Of a stretch of DNA of 64,000 nt, positions 7,239 through 16,659 are shown one piece after another. The DNA lies in contig NZ_CP049143.1 in the NCBI RefSeq assembly GCF_011044495.1, positions 1,364,001 to 1,428,000 of the forward strand. The letters are read 5' to 3'. Numbering within the stretch: position 1 is the first letter of the stretch; the number at the start of each line of letters is the position of its first letter. The stretch is from Roseimicrobium sp. ORNL1. GTDB taxonomy: Bacteria; Verrucomicrobiota; Verrucomicrobiia; Verrucomicrobiales; Verrucomicrobiaceae. The notes under the pieces were generated by a model. It saw nothing but the letters and a program-made list of their open reading frames with translations, was not told the origin of the DNA and ran no database searches. The translations under genes were made by a program, and so were the position numbers.

Positions 7239-10200
7239 TCACCCCTGCGTCCTCCGCTTCCTTCGCAACACAATCCCCATCACACCCAAAAGCAGCAACA
7301 CCGCGCGGCCCGGCTCCGGCACCACGCCGGCGGTCACGACCAGAATGCCATTGCTGGCAAACAGGCTGGTGTCCCAAACCAAACCGCTGGACAGTTCCGG
7401 AAGCCGCAGGTCATAGGCAGCACCTTCACCACCCCGGCGAAATCCACCCGTGTTGAAGCCCGCGGCATAGACGGAGCCCCAGTCAATGAGGTTGAAGACA
7501 TCCCCCGCCATGGCGGTGTTGAGCGCATAGTTCAGATCCACTACCTCAATGATGGAACCTGAGCCGACGGTCAGTGCCCCGCTGATCTCCAGGTGATCAT
7601 GGTAGTCCGTGAGAGCAGGTTCACTCAGCAGTGAGTTTCCCGGGAGGGATGCCAGTGCCGCGCCGTAGCCGGGGTCATCCTGGCTCGCCAGAGCTCCGGA
7701 TACTCCCAAGTCAAAATAGGTGTATGCCATGGCGACTTGAAGTCGCAGCGTGCCTCCCGATTGGACTGTCAGATTGCCATCCACGAACAGTGTGCCGAGG
7801 CTGGTGCCTCCCGTATCGCCAGGAGCGATCACGCCCCCACTGCGCACGAGATGCGTGATGGAGGGAGCGCCCTGCACCACACCGGTACCTGAGAGCGTGC
7901 CTCCACTATTCACCTGCACGCCGCCGGTGCCCGTGCGTCCCACCGGGTTCGCGCTGTCGCGGTCTCCCATGCCGCCACGTCCCACCTGCAGATTGCCTCC
8001 GGCCACCGTGGTCACACCTGTATAGGTGTTGAGCTGGGTGAGCACCGCGGTGCCGTTGCCGTCCTTGATGACGTTGAGACGATTGGAATACACTTCTGCC
8101 GAGGCTGCGCTGTACCACTCAGGGGTGACCCCATCCCGGAACAGGATGTCCCAATCGGTATTCGCAGTCTGCACCACGCGCACCGTTCCGGCGTTGTTGG
8201 CGGCGTTCTCCACCACCGTCTTGTTCTCCGCCGCGTCACCGGTTTGCAGCGCCTTGAGGTCGCCGATGGTCACGTTGTGGCCTCCTGCCTGGAAGGACGC
8301 GTTGTAGCCCAGGTTCACCTTGTTGGCCGCAGTCAGCGCGAGGTCATTGCCCACCCGCAGGTAATGCTCCTGCAGGTTGTTGATTACGCCAGTGTTCCCC
8401 ACTGTCAGACTGCCGGTCCACGCGGAGGGTCCGCCAGTGGCGGAGTTGTTCCCATTGAGGAGGAAGGTCGCTTTCACGCCGTTCGTACCCGCTCCTGTCA
8501 CTGCCATGACGGTGGTGATGTTGCCTGTGCCGCCGATGTGCCCGTTGAAGACAAGGTTGCGATAGGCTCCGCTGACATGCGCACTTTCCAATTCTCCAAC
8601 CGTGGGTGCCAGGCTGGCGGCGCTGGTATTGCTTTCTTCAAAGGTGAAGCGCACGTCCCCGTTGAGCGTGATGTCGCCTTCGAAGACGTACTCATCCTGG
8701 TTGCGACCGGCATTCACCGGCCTGGCCCCAATGGAGCGTACCTGCGTGCCGGCATTGGCGCGCACCACGATGTCCTGGAGCACGCGATACTTGGTGGTGA
8801 ATGACTGGTTCGCGTAGAGAAACAACCCAGCTTCCCCGCTGGTGCTGCTCGTCGCCCCCAAGGTGATGGTGCTGCCGGAACCAAACGGAGAGCCCTGGGT
8901 GATGCCGGTCACCCTCCCGTCGCGGATGTCCCAGTTCCCGGTGAACTCACTGTTGTTCTGGTAGAGGTAGAGCTGGCCGCTGCCGGTCTTGATGATGTCT
9001 CCCGAACCTGTGAGGAAACCTTCCGCCAGGTTGAGGCGAAGTATGCCGCCGACGTTCAACGTCCCGCCTTTGTCAGTAATGGTCATGACGCCATCGACAT
9101 AGCCGTCGGTGTGTCCCGATGCAGTGCCCAACGTGCCACCGTCCAGCGTGACCCACTCCTTGATACCGGCGCTCGAGGCGGTCATCACGACATCCAGCCT
9201 GGCCCCTTCTTCCACGATGGTACCATCAATGGAGGAGTCATTGCTTCCGAGGATGCCCGAGTCTGCCACAGCGCCCACGTTCACTTGCAGTGTTCCGGCC
9301 TTTACGGTGGTGAGGCCGTAGTAGGCATTCCAGGTTTGTTGTGAGTTGGGCGTGGCGGCGAAGGTGGTGGGGATTGCCAGGTTGTTGGTCAGAATCAGTT
9401 TGCCCGCGCCTTCCTTGATCAGGTCTCCCACACCGGGATTGGCGGACATCTGCGTGGAGGAAATATTTCCCGACAGCACATTGTCCTCAGAGCGGATGGC
9501 GCCAGCGATGGTCAGCGTCGTGCCTGCTGCCACGAGGTCAATGTGACCTCCGTTGCCGCCCAGCGTCAGAGTTCTCGTGGCGCCGAAGGTCAGGCTTCCC
9601 AGGTCAGTACCGGGCGTGGTGTTGTGGGCGAAGCGAAGCCGTCCTCCATTGAGGTATACTGAGCCTGTGCCCAGCGAGCTTACCGCGGGCACCTGCAGCG
9701 TGCCGACCTGCCACTTCCCAGTGGTGGCGTCCATGCCGCCTCCGCTTACAAAAGTGGTGCCGCTATAGGTATTGGTGGTCTGGGTGAGCTTGGTCACACC
9801 CGGGCCTGCCACCACGAGATTGAGTGTCGACAGAGCACTGAGTCCCACACTGGCATCGTGGTTGTTCGTATAGTCCACGATGGTGGACCCGATCGTGAAG
9901 ATACCCTCGGTGTTGTAGTTGTGGATGATGAGATCCCGCGAGGTCGGTGCAGCTGCGGGCGTGGTGCTGTTCGCCGCAACTCCGGTGGTGAAGTAGGTGC
10001 TGGGCAGCGCGGAGGTCAGGTAGCCTCCATTGATGGCTGCACCCGCCGCACCCACACTGTTGGAAACGAGAATAGCGCCTCCATCCATGGCCATGAGTCC
10101 GGAACTGCCCACGCTCTGGGAGCCCAGTACCAGGCGGGTGGTGGAGCCCAGGGTCACCACACTCCCCGAGGCAGCATCCGCCGCGAAGCGCAGGGCGCGC

Positions 10201-13200
10201 ACGCCCACGAAGTCATTGTAAGTGCCGCCACTCGCGAGGTTGCCGGTGAGCGTGCCGGTGAAGCCGTTCGCACCTCCCAGAGCATCATCCGTGAAGTAGC
10301 CGGTGCTGCCGGTGACATAGCTGTTCCATTGCGTCACGTTCGCCGTGCCCAGGCCGCTGTTGGCGTTGTAGAGGCTCGCGGAACCAGCCACGGCTCCCCC
10401 TGCATCCACGAAGCGGGTATTGCTGCCTTCTGCGACGAACGCAGCGAAATCGACAAACTCCTCGCCCGATCCGTTGCGATACTTGTAGGTGGCGTATGGC
10501 AGAATCGCGCCCTGACCGAGCGTGGTACTGCTTCCGGTGGGAGCGTTCTGCGAGTAGTACACCTTAGCCGAGCTAGCCGTCGTGGTGTCCGCAAAGACTT
10601 GCAGCGTGGCTCCGGCGAAGCGATCCGGCGCACGCCAGTACCAGTCTGGATTCAGCATCTGCGTTGGAACGCCATCCACTGTGACCGTGATGAACTGCGG
10701 CGCTGCATTGTGCAGTCCCAGATGCAGATTGAGCGTCTTGGCATCTCCTGGCTTCAGCACCACGGAGGAGTTGCCCGCCTTCAGCGTCAGCACGCCGCGA
10801 AGGTATTCTGAATTGGATGCGCCGGTGGCACCCTGGTTCACCAGTCGCAGTTCGCCGCCGCCCAGGGTCAATTGGTAGGGGTTGTTTTGGTTGGCGCCGG
10901 ATGTTCCGCTCACATGGGAAAACGTATCCGCCTTGCCCGCGTAGTTGAGCACGAGCGCGCCACCGAAGACATTGATGCCTCCGTTCACATCGGAGCTGGT
11001 CGTGCCGCCCATGAGTTCCGACGTGCCACGTCCTACCTTGGTGATGGCTCCCACCGCGCTGTCCAAGCGGAAGCCCGCGCCATCGGTGAAGCTGGTGTAG
11101 AACTGGGAGGTCCCGCCTTCAGCCTGGTAGAGCCGCGCCTCGCCGAAGTTCTGTGTCTTGTTCAGCGCACCCTGCGTCACGATCTTTGCGTGGGAGAACG
11201 TCAGGGCGCTTGCGGCAGTCACCGAACTGGTCAGGGATGCGCTCAGCGTGATCGTATTGGTCACGGTATCAATCGCGGTGATCACCGTGCCGGGCTGGAT
11301 GCCTGTGCCAGTGATGGCCATGCCCACCTGGAGGTTCGTGACATTGGCGAGGGCAATCGTATTGCCGAGGTTGTAGAAGGAGAGGGAGGCGCCGCTGGCC
11401 ACGCCTCCGGTGGCCACGCTCTTGCTGAGGATCACCCTGCCATTCGCCGCATCCACGCTGACGATGCGGGTCCCGGCTTGAATTCCTGTTCCCTCCACGA
11501 GCATGCCGGCAGTGAGGCCAGACGTACTGCTCACGCTGACGGTGAAGTTCCCAGCCGCGGCGACTGAACTCGCGGTCTGGGTGGATGCTAGGTTGGTCCA
11601 GCCTGTCGCCTTGGCCTTCGTGTCCTGCGTGGCGTTCATGCCGAAGGTGAAGGTCGTCGTCCCGTTGGTGTGGCCGAAGGCAACCGTGCCGGAGCGATTC
11701 TCACCACCGATCAGCACGGTGGAGTTGGAAGAGTAGGGCGCGGCATTGTTGCCGTAGATGAAGCTCTGTGTCCGATAGGCAGAGCCGGCCTCCGTCAGCA
11801 GGAGAGCGCTGATGGTACCGGCGCGATCCATATCCGCCGCGTTGCCGTCATTCTGGCGGAAGAACGTGCGGCTGAAGTTGGTGCCGTCCACGCCGAACCC
11901 CTTGTTGATATGCAGGTAGCCGGAGTACATCTGCACGTAGGCATTGGTCTTCGTCGCGTCCTCGATGAAGAAATTAAATTTGTTGTGTGTCAGGATTTTG
12001 TTGGTGGTGGAAGTTCCGGAGTAACCCGTGAACGTCAGCGCCAGCTTTTCATGCGTGGCTACTGCGGCGCGGCCGTCAATGTCGGAGAGCTCGCCATCCA
12101 GAACGAAGTTGGCGTTCACTGCGCGCACGCTGGTGGTGGAAGTTTGCTCCCCCTGAATGGTCAACCCGCGGCCTGATTCCATGGCCGTATATAGAATGGG
12201 GTTGGCGGCTCCCACGCCGGTCATGTTTCCGTTGATGACCATGGTGCCTGTTCCGCGGTTGTAGAGGGTCAGGTTGTTATACTCGCCAGCTTCGCCTACG
12301 TTCTCCAGCATCACATCCCCGTTCCACGAGTTGAGCTTGCCTCCGGCAGCGTAAAAAGCATTTCCGCGCCAGAGCAGGTCCTTTTGCTGGGTTTCATCCG
12401 TGAGCGAACCGATGTTGATGCCGCTGTTGAGCAGGAAGGTGCCGTAGTTGATCACTTCGTTGCCCGCTCCCGATTGGCCCAATGCCGTGTCCGTATAGAC
12501 CCACAGTTCGTTGAGCGCGTGCGTGGTGATCCCACTGTAGGTATTCCAGCCAAAGAAGTGGGCCTGGCCGCCGCCCGTCTTGGTCACTCCGCCAGTGCCG
12601 GTGAGAGTGGTGTAGAACTGGACCGTATTCGTCACGTCCAGGTAAATGATGGCCTCCCGGCTCCCAAAATCGATCGTGCCTCCCCGGATCACCGCTGTGC
12701 CGTAGCCACCTCCCGCAGGCGTGGCCGTGGTGGCCCGTCCACCATTGAAGAACATGGTGCCCGAACCGCCGGTTACTTCGTCATGAAGGGCGTCTCCGGC
12801 CCAATCTCCCAAGTGCACCACGTTATTCCCTGCGATGCGGATGTTCGTCGAGGCGACGACCGTCGGTGACACCGGTGACTCCTGCCACCATGAGTTGAAG
12901 GCGATGTGGCCGGCCAGTTGATTGTCCGTCACACCGATGCGGATGGTCAGCGGACTGCTGGTCGCTCCGGTGGATCCGGTGATCTTTACATTGTCATCCG
13001 CGAGCGCTGCGGGCGTGCCTCCCGTGAGGTTGCTGGAGGAGATCACCGCGGTGGTGGCTCCCGCACCGATCTCGCGGAACTCCGTGCTGCTCAGCGGCCG
13101 CACGTAGTTGACCCCTGCGATGGTCTCCACCGTCATGAGGCTTGTGCCGACGCGGCCCGTGATGGTATTGGGGTCGGGATTGCCAAAGGCACCGATGAGC

Positions 13201-14708
13201 ACCTTGCGGTTGTAGCCGGAGGAACCGTTTCCTCCCACCAGCCACTCATTCGGGAGAGTGTTCAGGATGATTTTGCTGAGTGTGGTGGATCCTGAGGCAT
13301 CGGTGCTGCTGAAATAATTGTAACCGGTGGCCGCCGCAGTGGTGGCAGCTTCAGCAAAGGCCACCGTGCCGCCGGTGTTGCGGTCGTAGTGATCCATCTC
13401 CAGCGTCAGCACATTGGCGCGGATGTTTACCCCGTTGCTGGCCTCCGAGTGATCAAAGCGCACCACATTGTGTCCATTCTCCACGGACAGGGTGCCGATC
13501 TTCTCGGAGCTGTTCACGCCATCGGTATTATTCCTCCGCAGCACCAGTCCTCCGTTCAGGGATCCCTGCTCCAGCGTTACCGTCGCCGTATTGCTGATGC
13601 GGTCATTGCTGTTTGCGGTGGTGTTGTCCAGCAGGAAGGTTCCGCGTGCGATGCGGATGGTCTGCGTGGCGAGCGATCCTTGGGCGCCACCCAACGCCAG
13701 AGTGCCCGAACCCGTGATCGCTTCTCCGGTGAAGGTATTGACCCCGTTGAGTGTCAGGGTGCCGCTGGTGACCTTGAGCAACGACACCGTACCCGCGCCG
13801 TTCTCAATGACACCACCGAACGCAAAAGCCGTCGAAACGCCATCTCCCACAGCCAGGATGGAGGTGGTGCCGACCACGCCATTGGTCACCTTGCCCGCTC
13901 CTACCAACTGACCGATGCCTTCGCTGTAGCCGTTCAGATCCAACGTGCCGAAGGCATTGACTGTTACCACGGTTCCCGAAGCGATCTGATCACGATAACC
14001 TGCGCCGAGGTGGGTATCCCCTAGCCCGGTATACGTGCCGCCGATCTGGACGGTCGCCGTGTCAGCAGCCGTAGCGCCACCCACGGTCAGCGCTCCCGTC
14101 ACCGCCCGTATCGTGGTGTTGCTATTGCTGTCCTTGGCCAGCACGATGGTGCCCTGCTGGGCGTTCAGGACACTGAGTCCGTTGTTCGCGCCGCCGGAGA
14201 TCACGAGCTTCCCGTTGCCGGTCTTGTTCAGCGTGCCCGCCCCGATGGCACCATTGAGTTCCAGCGTCCCTGCGGCATCTGCCACGTTTGCATTTAAGGC
14301 AGTCGTGAGTGTCAGCGCGTTGCGGATGATGTCCGTGGCTGTGCCCTGCTTCAGGAGACTGTTTCCCCCGACCTTTGAGAAGGTGATCGCGGAGCCCGTC
14401 AGTTCAAAAGCGCCTGGCGTACCTGCAGTGACGTCCCCGATGGTGAAATCTCCAAGGGTGAGCGTCGAGGAGGCATTCAGGGTGAGCGTTCCACCGTGAG
14501 CCAGATTCAGCATCGCGGCGACGGTGTTGCTCGGCAGCCCGCTGCTCCAGTTGCCTGCAGTGTTGAGAGTGTTATTCACGCTGCCATTCCACACTGTCTG
14601 GCCGGTCACTGGTCTTGCCAGGGGCGTGGTCAGCAGAATCAGGAGATACAGCGGAAGACAGCGACGCAGTTGTAGAAACTGCCCGGGGGGAAAGCAGCCG
14701 GATGTCAT
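7239..14708 (-). CDS. 2489-aa PATR beta-helix protein with PEP-CTERM tail
   Basis: A surface protein, probably a long right-handed beta helix. The chosen start (complement of 14706-14708) gives MTSGCFPPGQFLQLRRCLPL followed by a hydrophobic signal core ending near TGQ; the ATG 17 codons upstream adds only a polar extension. The mature N-terminus has the WNG...NWSSGLPS motif common in PATR proteins. Six to eight beta-strand repeats are recognisable, e.g. NTFTGEAITGSGTLAL and NTYTGVTTVAGGNLQV. A tandem pair of GLxxGMxVxGTGI modules lies at 11187-11549. The C-terminal domain GDVFNLIDW...GLVWDTSLFASNGILVV is followed by VVPEPGRAVLLLLGVMG and RRKRR: a PEP-CTERM exosortase signal. No autotransporter barrel is present. 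No cysteine was noticed in the mature part. A paralogue of the genes at 18951 and 49288. Confidence 0.9.
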   Translation of the reverse strand: MTSGCFPPGQFLQLRRCLPLYLLILLTTPLARPVTGQTVWNGSVNNTLNTAGNWSSGLPSNTVAAMLNLAHGGTLTLNASSTLTLGDFTIGDVTAGTPGAFELTGSAITFSKVGGNSLLKQGTATDIIRNALTLTTALNANVADAAGTLELNGAIGAGTLNKTGNGKLVISGGANNGLSVLNAQQGTIVLAKDSNSNTTIRAVTGALTVGGATAADTATVQIGGTYTGLGDTHLGAGYRDQIASGTVVTVNAFGTLDLNGYSEGIGQLVGAGKVTNGVVGTTSILAVGDGVSTAFAFGGVIENGAGTVSLLKVTSGTLTLNGVNTFTGEAITGSGTLALGGAQGSLATQTIRIARGTFLLDNTTANSNDRISNTATVTLEQGSLNGGLVLRRNNTDGVNSSEKIGTLSVENGHNVVRFDHSEASNGVNIRANVLTLEMDHYDRNTGGTVAFAEAATTAAATGYNYFSSTDASGSTTLSKIILNTLPNEWLVGGNGSSGYNRKVLIGAFGNPDPNTITGRVGTSLMTVETIAGVNYVRPLSSTEFREIGAGATTAVISSSNLTGGTPAALADDNVKITGSTGATSSPLTIRIGVTDNQLAGHIAFNSWWQESPVSPTVVASTNIRIAGNNVVHLGDWAGDALHDEVTGGSGTMFFNGGRATTATPAGGGYGTAVIRGGTIDFGSREAIIYLDVTNTVQFYTTLTGTGGVTKTGGGQAHFFGWNTYSGITTHALNELWVYTDTALGQSGAGNEVINYGTFLLNSGINIGSLTDETQQKDLLWRGNAFYAAGGKLNSWNGDVMLENVGEAGEYNNLTLYNRGTGTMVINGNMTGVGAANPILYTAMESGRGLTIQGEQTSTTSVRAVNANFVLDGELSDIDGRAAVATHEKLALTFTGYSGTSTTNKILTHNKFNFFIEDATKTNAYVQMYSGYLHINKGFGVDGTNFSRTFFRQNDGNAADMDRAGTISALLLTEAGSAYRTQSFIYGNNAAPYSSNSTVLIGGENRSGTVAFGHTNGTTTFTFGMNATQDTKAKATGWTNLASTQTASSVAAAGNFTVSVSSTSGLTAGMLVEGTGIQAGTRIVSVDAANGRVILSKSVATGGVASGASLSFYNLGNTIALANVTNLQVGMAITGTGIQPGTVITAIDTVTNTITLSASLTSSVTAASALTFSHAKIVTQGALNKTQNFGEARLYQAEGGTSQFYTSFTDGAGFRLDSAVGAITKVGRGTSELMGGTTSSDVNGGINVFGGALVLNYAGKADTFSHVSGTSGANQNNPYQLTLGGGELRLVNQGATGASNSEYLRGVLTLKAGNSSVVLKPGDAKTLNLHLGLHNAAPQFITVTVDGVPTQMLNPDWYWRAPDRFAGATLQVFADTTTASSAKVYYSQNAPTGSSTTLGQGAILPYATYKYRNGSGEEFVDFAAFVAEGSNTRFVDAGGAVAGSASLYNANSGLGTANVTQWNSYVTGSTGYFTDDALGGANGFTGTLTGNLASGGTYNDFVGVRALRFAADAASGSVVTLGSTTRLVLGSQSVGSSGLMAMDGGAILVSNSVGAAGAAINGGYLTSALPSTYFTTGVAANSTTPAAAPTSRDLIIHNYNTEGIFTIGSTIVDYTNNHDASVGLSALSTLNLVVAGPGVTKLTQTTNTYSGTTFVSGGGMDATTGKWQVGTLQVPAVSSLGTGSVYLNGGRLRFAHNTTPGTDLGSLTFGATRTLTLGGNGGHIDLVAAGTTLTIAGAIRSEDNVLSGNISSTQMSANPGVGDLIKEGAGKLILTNNLAIPTTFAATPNSQQTWNAYYGLTTVKAGTLQVNVGAVADSGILGSNDSSIDGTIVEEGARLDVVMTASSAGIKEWVTLDGGTLGTASGHTDGYVDGVMTITDKGGTLNVGGILRLNLAEGFLTGSGDIIKTGSGQLYLYQNNSEFTGNWDIRDGRVTGITQGSPFGSGSTITLGATSSTSGEAGLFLYANQSFTTKYRVLQDIVVRANAGTQVRSIGARPVNAGRNQDEYVFEGDITLNGDVRFTFEESNTSAASLAPTVGELESAHVSGAYRNLVFNGHIGGTGNITTVMAVTGAGTNGVKATFLLNGNNSATGGPSAWTGSLTVGNTGVINNLQEHYLRVGNDLALTAANKVNLGYNASFQAGGHNVTIGDLKALQTGDAAENKTVVENAANNAGTVRVVQTANTDWDILFRDGVTPEWYSAASAEVYSNRLNVIKDGNGTAVLTQLNTYTGVTTVAGGNLQVGRGGMGDRDSANPVGRTGTGGVQVNSGGTLSGTGVVQGAPSITHLVRSGGVIAPGDTGGTSLGTLFVDGNLTVQSGGTLRLQVAMAYTYFDLGVSGALASQDDPGYGAALASLPGNSLLSEPALTDYHDHLEISGALTVGSGSIIEVVDLNYALNTAMAGDVFNLIDWGSVYAAGFNTGGFRRGGEGAAYDLRLPELSSGLVWDTSLFASNGILVVTAGVVPEPGRAVLLLLGVMGIVLRRKRRTQG
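11187..11549 (-). repeat. Tandem pair of GLxVGMxVxGxGI modules in the 2489-aa protein
   Basis: Two units of about 60 residues follow each other: SSTSGLTAGMLVEGTGIQAG...RVILS and VTNLQVGMAITGTGIQPGTV...TITLS. Each has a strand, a G-(L/M)-x-V/I-x-G-T-G-I turn and a closing (V/I)xLS strand. The same module occurs in both other PATR proteins in the window. Confidence 0.65.
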
Positions 14709-14813
14709 TGATGGGGATTTTCTGGAAGGGAGTTCCCCGCTTACAGAAACAGCATCCATGCCACCACGCTCCCCGCGGGCGTCCCGGCGGTGACGTCTTT
14801 TGATGATATTGTG

Positions 14814-14840
14814 ACTCGAACGATTTCGAACGAATCGAGT
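14814..14840. promoter_or_regulatory. 27-nt interrupted dyad upstream of the 2489-aa gene
   Basis: ACTCGA at 14814-14819 and TCGAGT at 14835-14840 are inverted, with a further CGAACGA direct repeat inside. It lies in the 154-nt gap between tetR (ends 14863) and the start at 14708, on the side where the promoter of the minus-strand PATR gene should be. It may be an operator. No convincing -35/-10 pair was found, so a readthrough transcript from snoaL-tetR is also possible. Confidence 0.3.
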
Positions 14841-14862
14841 GCGAGCACGAAAGCTCAGCCTG

Positions 14863-15480
14863 TCACCGCACCATCGCTGCCCGCACCAGTGCCTTCGCTG
14901 CCCAGCTCTTCACCTTGCGCGCACTCTTCTCATCCATGCGCAGGACATCCTGGAAGACGATCATCGACTCGGTGCCGAAGATGACGGACAGCGCAGCGCA
15001 GAGTTTCTTGTAGTCCCCATCACGAAAGCGACCGCGCGAAGTGGAGAGCGCAGCCTCGATGAGTGGCAGTCGTCGATTCTGGCGGACAGGAGCAGCATCC
15101 GCATCATCACGGGAACGACCAATGCTGTTCGCCAGCATGATGCGCAGAGAGGCTTCGTTGTCATAGGTGGCGCGATGCATTGCTGTCTCGGCCTTGTCGA
15201 TGCGAGCTTCGGCATCGGTGGAGGTGTCGCCATCGAAGAGCGTCTCCAGCGTTCCTACCGCGGCATCTGCAGGCGCCTCCGCGAGCAGCGCCTCCACATT
15301 GGGAAAGTAGCGGTAGGCTGTGGCGCGTGAGACGAGCGCTTCCTTTGCAATCTCATCCATGCTGGGCTTGTGCCCTTGCTTGATGAGCTGACTGGCGGCA
15401 CGCAGAAGATCCTTGCGCGTGCGCAGTTCTCGATTGCTTGGACCCGATGGCGCGGGCCTGGCTGGGCTCTTCTTTTTCAT
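14863..15480 (-). CDS. TetR/AcrR-family transcriptional regulator
   Basis: 205 residues. The N-terminal helix-turn-helix is clear at about residues 21-70 (TRKDLLRAASQLI, then PSMDEIAKEALVSRATAYRYF, the classical TetR signature). The rest is an all-helical ligand-binding and dimerisation domain typical of the family. Its start codon overlaps the stop of the upstream snoaL-like gene (ATGA, 15477-15480), so the two are translationally coupled. The palindrome at 15944-15961 in front of the operon is the likely operator, implying autorepression relieved by an unknown small molecule. Confidence 0.9.
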   Translation of the reverse strand: MKKKSPARPAPSGPSNRELRTRKDLLRAASQLIKQGHKPSMDEIAKEALVSRATAYRYFPNVEALLAEAPADAAVGTLETLFDGDTSTDAEARIDKAETAMHRATYDNEASLRIMLANSIGRSRDDADAAPVRQNRRLPLIEAALSTSRGRFRDGDYKKLCAALSVIFGTESMIVFQDVLRMDEKSARKVKSWAAKALVRAAMVR

Positions 15481-15908
15481 GCGGCCTCAGCAGGGGTGAG
15501 CTGTTGCAGAATCGACGCGAGGTCCACCCACACCTGCTCCTTCTGGATCTGCCCATCATCCTTGAACTCGAGCACATGCAGGAGACGGAAGGCGAGGGGA
15601 CGATTGTTTCCCTCGATGCCGAAGGGGCGTCCCGGCGCGCGGCCTTCCCAGAGCGACTCATCCACCATGAAGTTCTCTCCGTACCTGCGGTTCAGGGTAG
15701 TGGCCTTGCCATCCGCGAGATCGCTGAACAGCGTCTCATAGAATCCGCGGATGCTGGCGTGATTACGACTGGGACCGGTGGGCCAGCCGACGATGTCATG
15801 CGTGGCATCCTGTGAGAGCGTGGCGAGCACGCCTTCCACATTGTCGCTGGCTTCGTAGCCGAAGTGTTCATCCAGCTTCTGGTCCATCTGGGCAGGGGTG
15901 AGGGGCAT
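15477..15908 (-). CDS. SnoaL-like / NTF2-fold protein
   Basis: 143 residues with the features of the NTF2-like alpha+beta cone: an N-terminal helix (MDQKLDEHFGYEASDNVEGVL), an early strand (ATHDIVGWPTGPS), a helix with FYETLFSDL, and C-terminal strands with HVLEFKDDGQIQKEQVWVDL. SnoaL-like proteins are polyketide cyclases, dehydratases or binding proteins; the specific substrate cannot be read. It is the first gene of a two-gene operon with a TetR regulator, which suggests a stress or detoxification role controlled by its substrate (inference). The ATG at 15906-15908 (complement) is the first start after the operator. Confidence 0.8.
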   Translation of the reverse strand: MPLTPAQMDQKLDEHFGYEASDNVEGVLATLSQDATHDIVGWPTGPSRNHASIRGFYETLFSDLADGKATTLNRRYGENFMVDESLWEGRAPGRPFGIEGNNRPLAFRLLHVLEFKDDGQIQKEQVWVDLASILQQLTPAEAA

Positions 15909-15943
15909 GGTGAGCTTCTTGTGGGTTAGTGTGGAATATAGTT

Positions 15944-15966
15944 ATGAGACGATTGTCTCATTTCAA
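15944..15966 (-). promoter_or_regulatory. Probable TetR operator embedded in the snoaL-tetR promoter
   Basis: The palindrome ATGAGAC-GATT-GTCTCAT (15944-15961) has perfect 7-nt arms. On the minus strand, TTGAAA (15966-15961) would be a -35 box. It is followed by a 17-nt spacer that is almost exactly the palindrome, then AACTAT (weak -10). Repressor binding would block the RNA polymerase. The site lies 36 nt upstream of snoaL and faces GNAT on the other side, so it may control both directions. Confidence 0.6.
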
Positions 15967-16063
15967 GAGGAAGTTCTTACTGCAACTTTTGATTCAGGCG
16001 CATTTCGCTCGGCTTCAGGGAACGAAGCATGCTAAGTTTTCTCCAATTCCCCTCCACACCCCC

Positions 16064-16519
16064 ATGGCAGTCACCGTCCGAATCCTGAAGCCTTCAGACG
16101 CTGGCCTCATCGTCAGTGCCGCGCCCGGCGTGTTTGATCATGCACCGCAAATGCCGCTTACCACGGAGTTCCTCAAGGATCCCTGGCATCACCTGGTTGC
16201 AGCCATCGATGAAGGCCGTCTTGTGGGCTTCATCTCCGCCATGCATTACTTGCATCCGGACAAGTTGACGGAGCTTTGGATCAATGAGGTGGGTGTCGCT
16301 CCCACACATCAGAGCAAAGGCATCGGTGCTCAGCTGCTGCGAACCATGCTGGATCACGGAAGGAAACTTGGCTGCGTGAATGCCTGGGTGCTGACAGACA
16401 AGGCGAACACGGCGGCGATGCGTCTCTATGCGGGCGCAGGTGGCGTGGAGGTGGAGAAGCCAGCGGTGATGTTCGAGTTTGACCTTGGAAGTCGCGAGCC
16501 TGCCGTGGGAGCATCGTAA
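16064..16519 (+). CDS. GNAT-family N-acetyltransferase
   Basis: 151 residues when started at the ATG at 16064 (MAVTVRILKPSDAGLI). A longer frame back to a GTG at 15929 would cross the TetR operator and add a non-homologous leader, so it was not chosen. The acetyl-CoA-binding motif is visible as EVGVAPTHQSKGIGAQLL (Q-x-x-G-x-G), followed by the helix and the C-terminal LTDKANTAAMRLYAGAGG block. It should transfer an acetyl group from acetyl-CoA to an unknown amine. It is divergent from snoaL-tetR, with the operator in the shared intergenic region. The start is preceded by CCCC and has no Shine-Dalgarno. Confidence 0.88.
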   Translation: MAVTVRILKPSDAGLIVSAAPGVFDHAPQMPLTTEFLKDPWHHLVAAIDEGRLVGFISAMHYLHPDKLTELWINEVGVAPTHQSKGIGAQLLRTMLDHGRKLGCVNAWVLTDKANTAAMRLYAGAGGVEVEKPAVMFEFDLGSREPAVGAS

Positions 16520-16659
16520 TTCTTCGCAGAGAAAAGAATCGCTGCGGAGGCTCGTTTCCGACAAAGTCACCCGACTGTTGAAATTTTGTTCTTCCGCATG
16601 GCGTGAAGATCCTAGACTATTGAACCAGGATGGCTGCGCACCTGTCAGCCATAGAGAGC

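Noticed and set aside
14709-14759. Upstream ATG at 14759 for the 2489-aa protein
   Set aside because: It adds 17 polar residues in front of a complete signal peptide; the start at 14708 is more likely but not proven.
15929-16063. GTG start at 15929 for the GNAT gene
   Set aside because: The extension would be encoded by the TetR operator and has no similarity to GNAT N-termini.
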